Below are positions 63,387-64,000 of a stretch of 64,000 nt of DNA, piece after piece (the first letter of the stretch is position 1; each line of letters begins with the position of its first letter). Source of the stretch: JAUVXJ01 sp034411995 (GTDB lineage Bacteria > Chloroflexota > Anaerolineae > UBA7937 > B3-Chlor); assembly GCA_034411995.1 (NCBI GenBank), contig DAOUME010000026.1, positions 620,001 through 684,000 on the forward strand. The letters run 5' to 3'. The notes beneath the pieces are model-generated. The model was given only the letters and a program-made list of their open reading frames with translations, had not been told where the DNA came from and did no database searches. Made by a program: the position numbers and the translations under genes.

Positions 63387-64000
63387 ATATCGCTCTCGTG
63401 TCACCGTATGACTTCCCGTTCCCGGGAGGGGTCACCCAGCACATCTACTACCTGGACAAGCACTTCAGAGACCTGGGACACCAGGTGAAGATCATCGCCC
63501 CCTGTGCCGGAGACGACCCGGAGCAGTTGGCTGATAACGTGGTGGTGACCACCACCAAGGTCATTTCCATCCCCTTCAGCGGCTCCAAGGCGCGCATCCC
63601 TTACTCCCCGGCTGTGAACTGGAGGGTCAAGAGAGCACTTCACGCTGAAGACTTCGACATCGTTCATGCCCACGAGCCTATGACGCTGCCCGTCCCCATC
63701 ATGGCCCTGACCCACTCCCGTGCCATCAACGTGGGTACCTTCCACGCCTATCGCGACAGCCATCTCATCTACAAGTACGGCCGGCGGGTCTTTCAGCCCT
63801 TCTTCGACAAGCTGGATGGGAAGATCGCCGTGTCCGAGGCGGCCAAGGACACGGTGGCCCGCTACTTTGGCGGCGAGTTCGTCATCATCCCCAACGGTAT
63901 AGACGTGAACCGCTTCGCCGGTGAGCACGTTCGCCCCCTGGAACAGTACGCAGATGGGAGACAGAACATCCTCTTCGTGGGCCGGCTCGACCCGCGAAAG
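63383..64000 (+). CDS. PimA-like GT4 glycosyltransferase (partial)
   Basis: The first 206 residues; the gene is cut by the window edge. IALVSPYDFPFPGGVTQHIY is the N-terminal GT-B motif; FDIVHAHEP and FVIIPNGIDVNRF are classical for family 4, and FVGRLDPRK marks the start of the second domain. The PGGVTQH and HEPM segments resemble the phosphatidylinositol mannosyltransferase PimA. The ATG at 63383 overlaps the PHP stop. Donor and acceptor are inferred from neighbours: ino1 and two acyltransferases. Confidence 0.9.
   Translation, partial: MNIALVSPYDFPFPGGVTQHIYYLDKHFRDLGHQVKIIAPCAGDDPEQLADNVVVTTTKVISIPFSGSKARIPYSPAVNWRVKRALHAEDFDIVHAHEPMTLPVPIMALTHSRAINVGTFHAYRDSHLIYKYGRRVFQPFFDKLDGKIAVSEAAKDTVARYFGGEFVIIPNGIDVNRFAGEHVRPLEQYADGRQNILFVGRLDPRK

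Overview
The window is high-GC bacterial DNA containing one complete rRNA operon and about 50 protein genes, with no phage, insertion sequence or CRISPR array. The mixture fits an anaerobic or facultative heterotroph of Chloroflexota type: glycyl-radical and arylpyruvate-ferredoxin enzymes, molybdenum hydroxylases, a two-subunit B12 mutase, Ino1 with PimA/PatA-like lipid genes, Thr-Pro-rich lipoproteins, and canonical sigma70-like promoters (TTGACA-17-TATAAT). The phylum is an inference; the 16S gene at 51772-53307 would settle it.

Region 1 (1-22960): after the last codons of an OmpR-type response regulator comes a catabolic island of about 22.8 kb with every gene on the minus strand, most of them overlapping or only a few bases apart. 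It reads from a near-consensus promoter at 22927-22955: DauR-like regulator, mutase large subunit, hydantoinase-type A and B subunits, V4R protein, arylpyruvate:ferredoxin oxidoreductase (iorA, iorB), a first three-subunit molybdenum hydroxylase, class III CoA-transferase, HisC-like aminotransferase, two acyl-CoA dehydrogenases, a second molybdenum hydroxylase whose FAD subunit has the four extra cysteines of 4-hydroxybenzoyl-CoA reductase, a VOC epimerase-like protein, and the mutase B12 subunit. The two halves of the mutase lie at opposite ends. The mutase substrate loop, the epimerase metal site, one molybdenum subunit and both acyl-CoA dehydrogenases all depart from family consensus at functional positions. 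My best candidate for an undescribed system is therefore a CoA-ester (possibly aromatic or heterocyclic) degradation pathway ending in an unusual carbon-skeleton rearrangement.

Region 2 (23000-33750): a CorA transporter, a flippase-like membrane protein, an Na+/H+ antiporter, two membrane-anchored PDZ proteins (one an HtrA protease), a P-loop kinase with a Ca2+/H+ antiporter, a predicted pseudokinase and FtsH. Region 3 (33800-38290): a minus-strand sugar or hydroxy-acid operon (SRPBCC, 2-hydroxyacid dehydrogenase, SCP2-like, FGGY kinase, class II aldolase). Region 4 (38280-47130): a PPC-domain lipoprotein, a MacAB-like export operon with a fused double permease and a TolB-like lipoprotein under a perfect consensus promoter with a Fur-like inverted repeat, and a STAND-like ATPase fused to a winged helix.

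Region 5 (47340-53480): an rRNA operon on the minus strand, 16S - small membrane-protein gene - tRNA-Ile - tRNA-Ala - 23S - 5S, with tandem promoters, a 27-nt 23S processing stalk and an apparent 5S-stem terminator. Region 6 (53630-64000): a CPBP protease, a family 39 glycosyltransferase, a trans-4-hydroxy-L-proline dehydratase with its activase, then a plus-strand inositol-lipid cluster (ino1, two acyltransferases, PHP phosphoesterase, PimA-like glycosyltransferase cut by the window edge).
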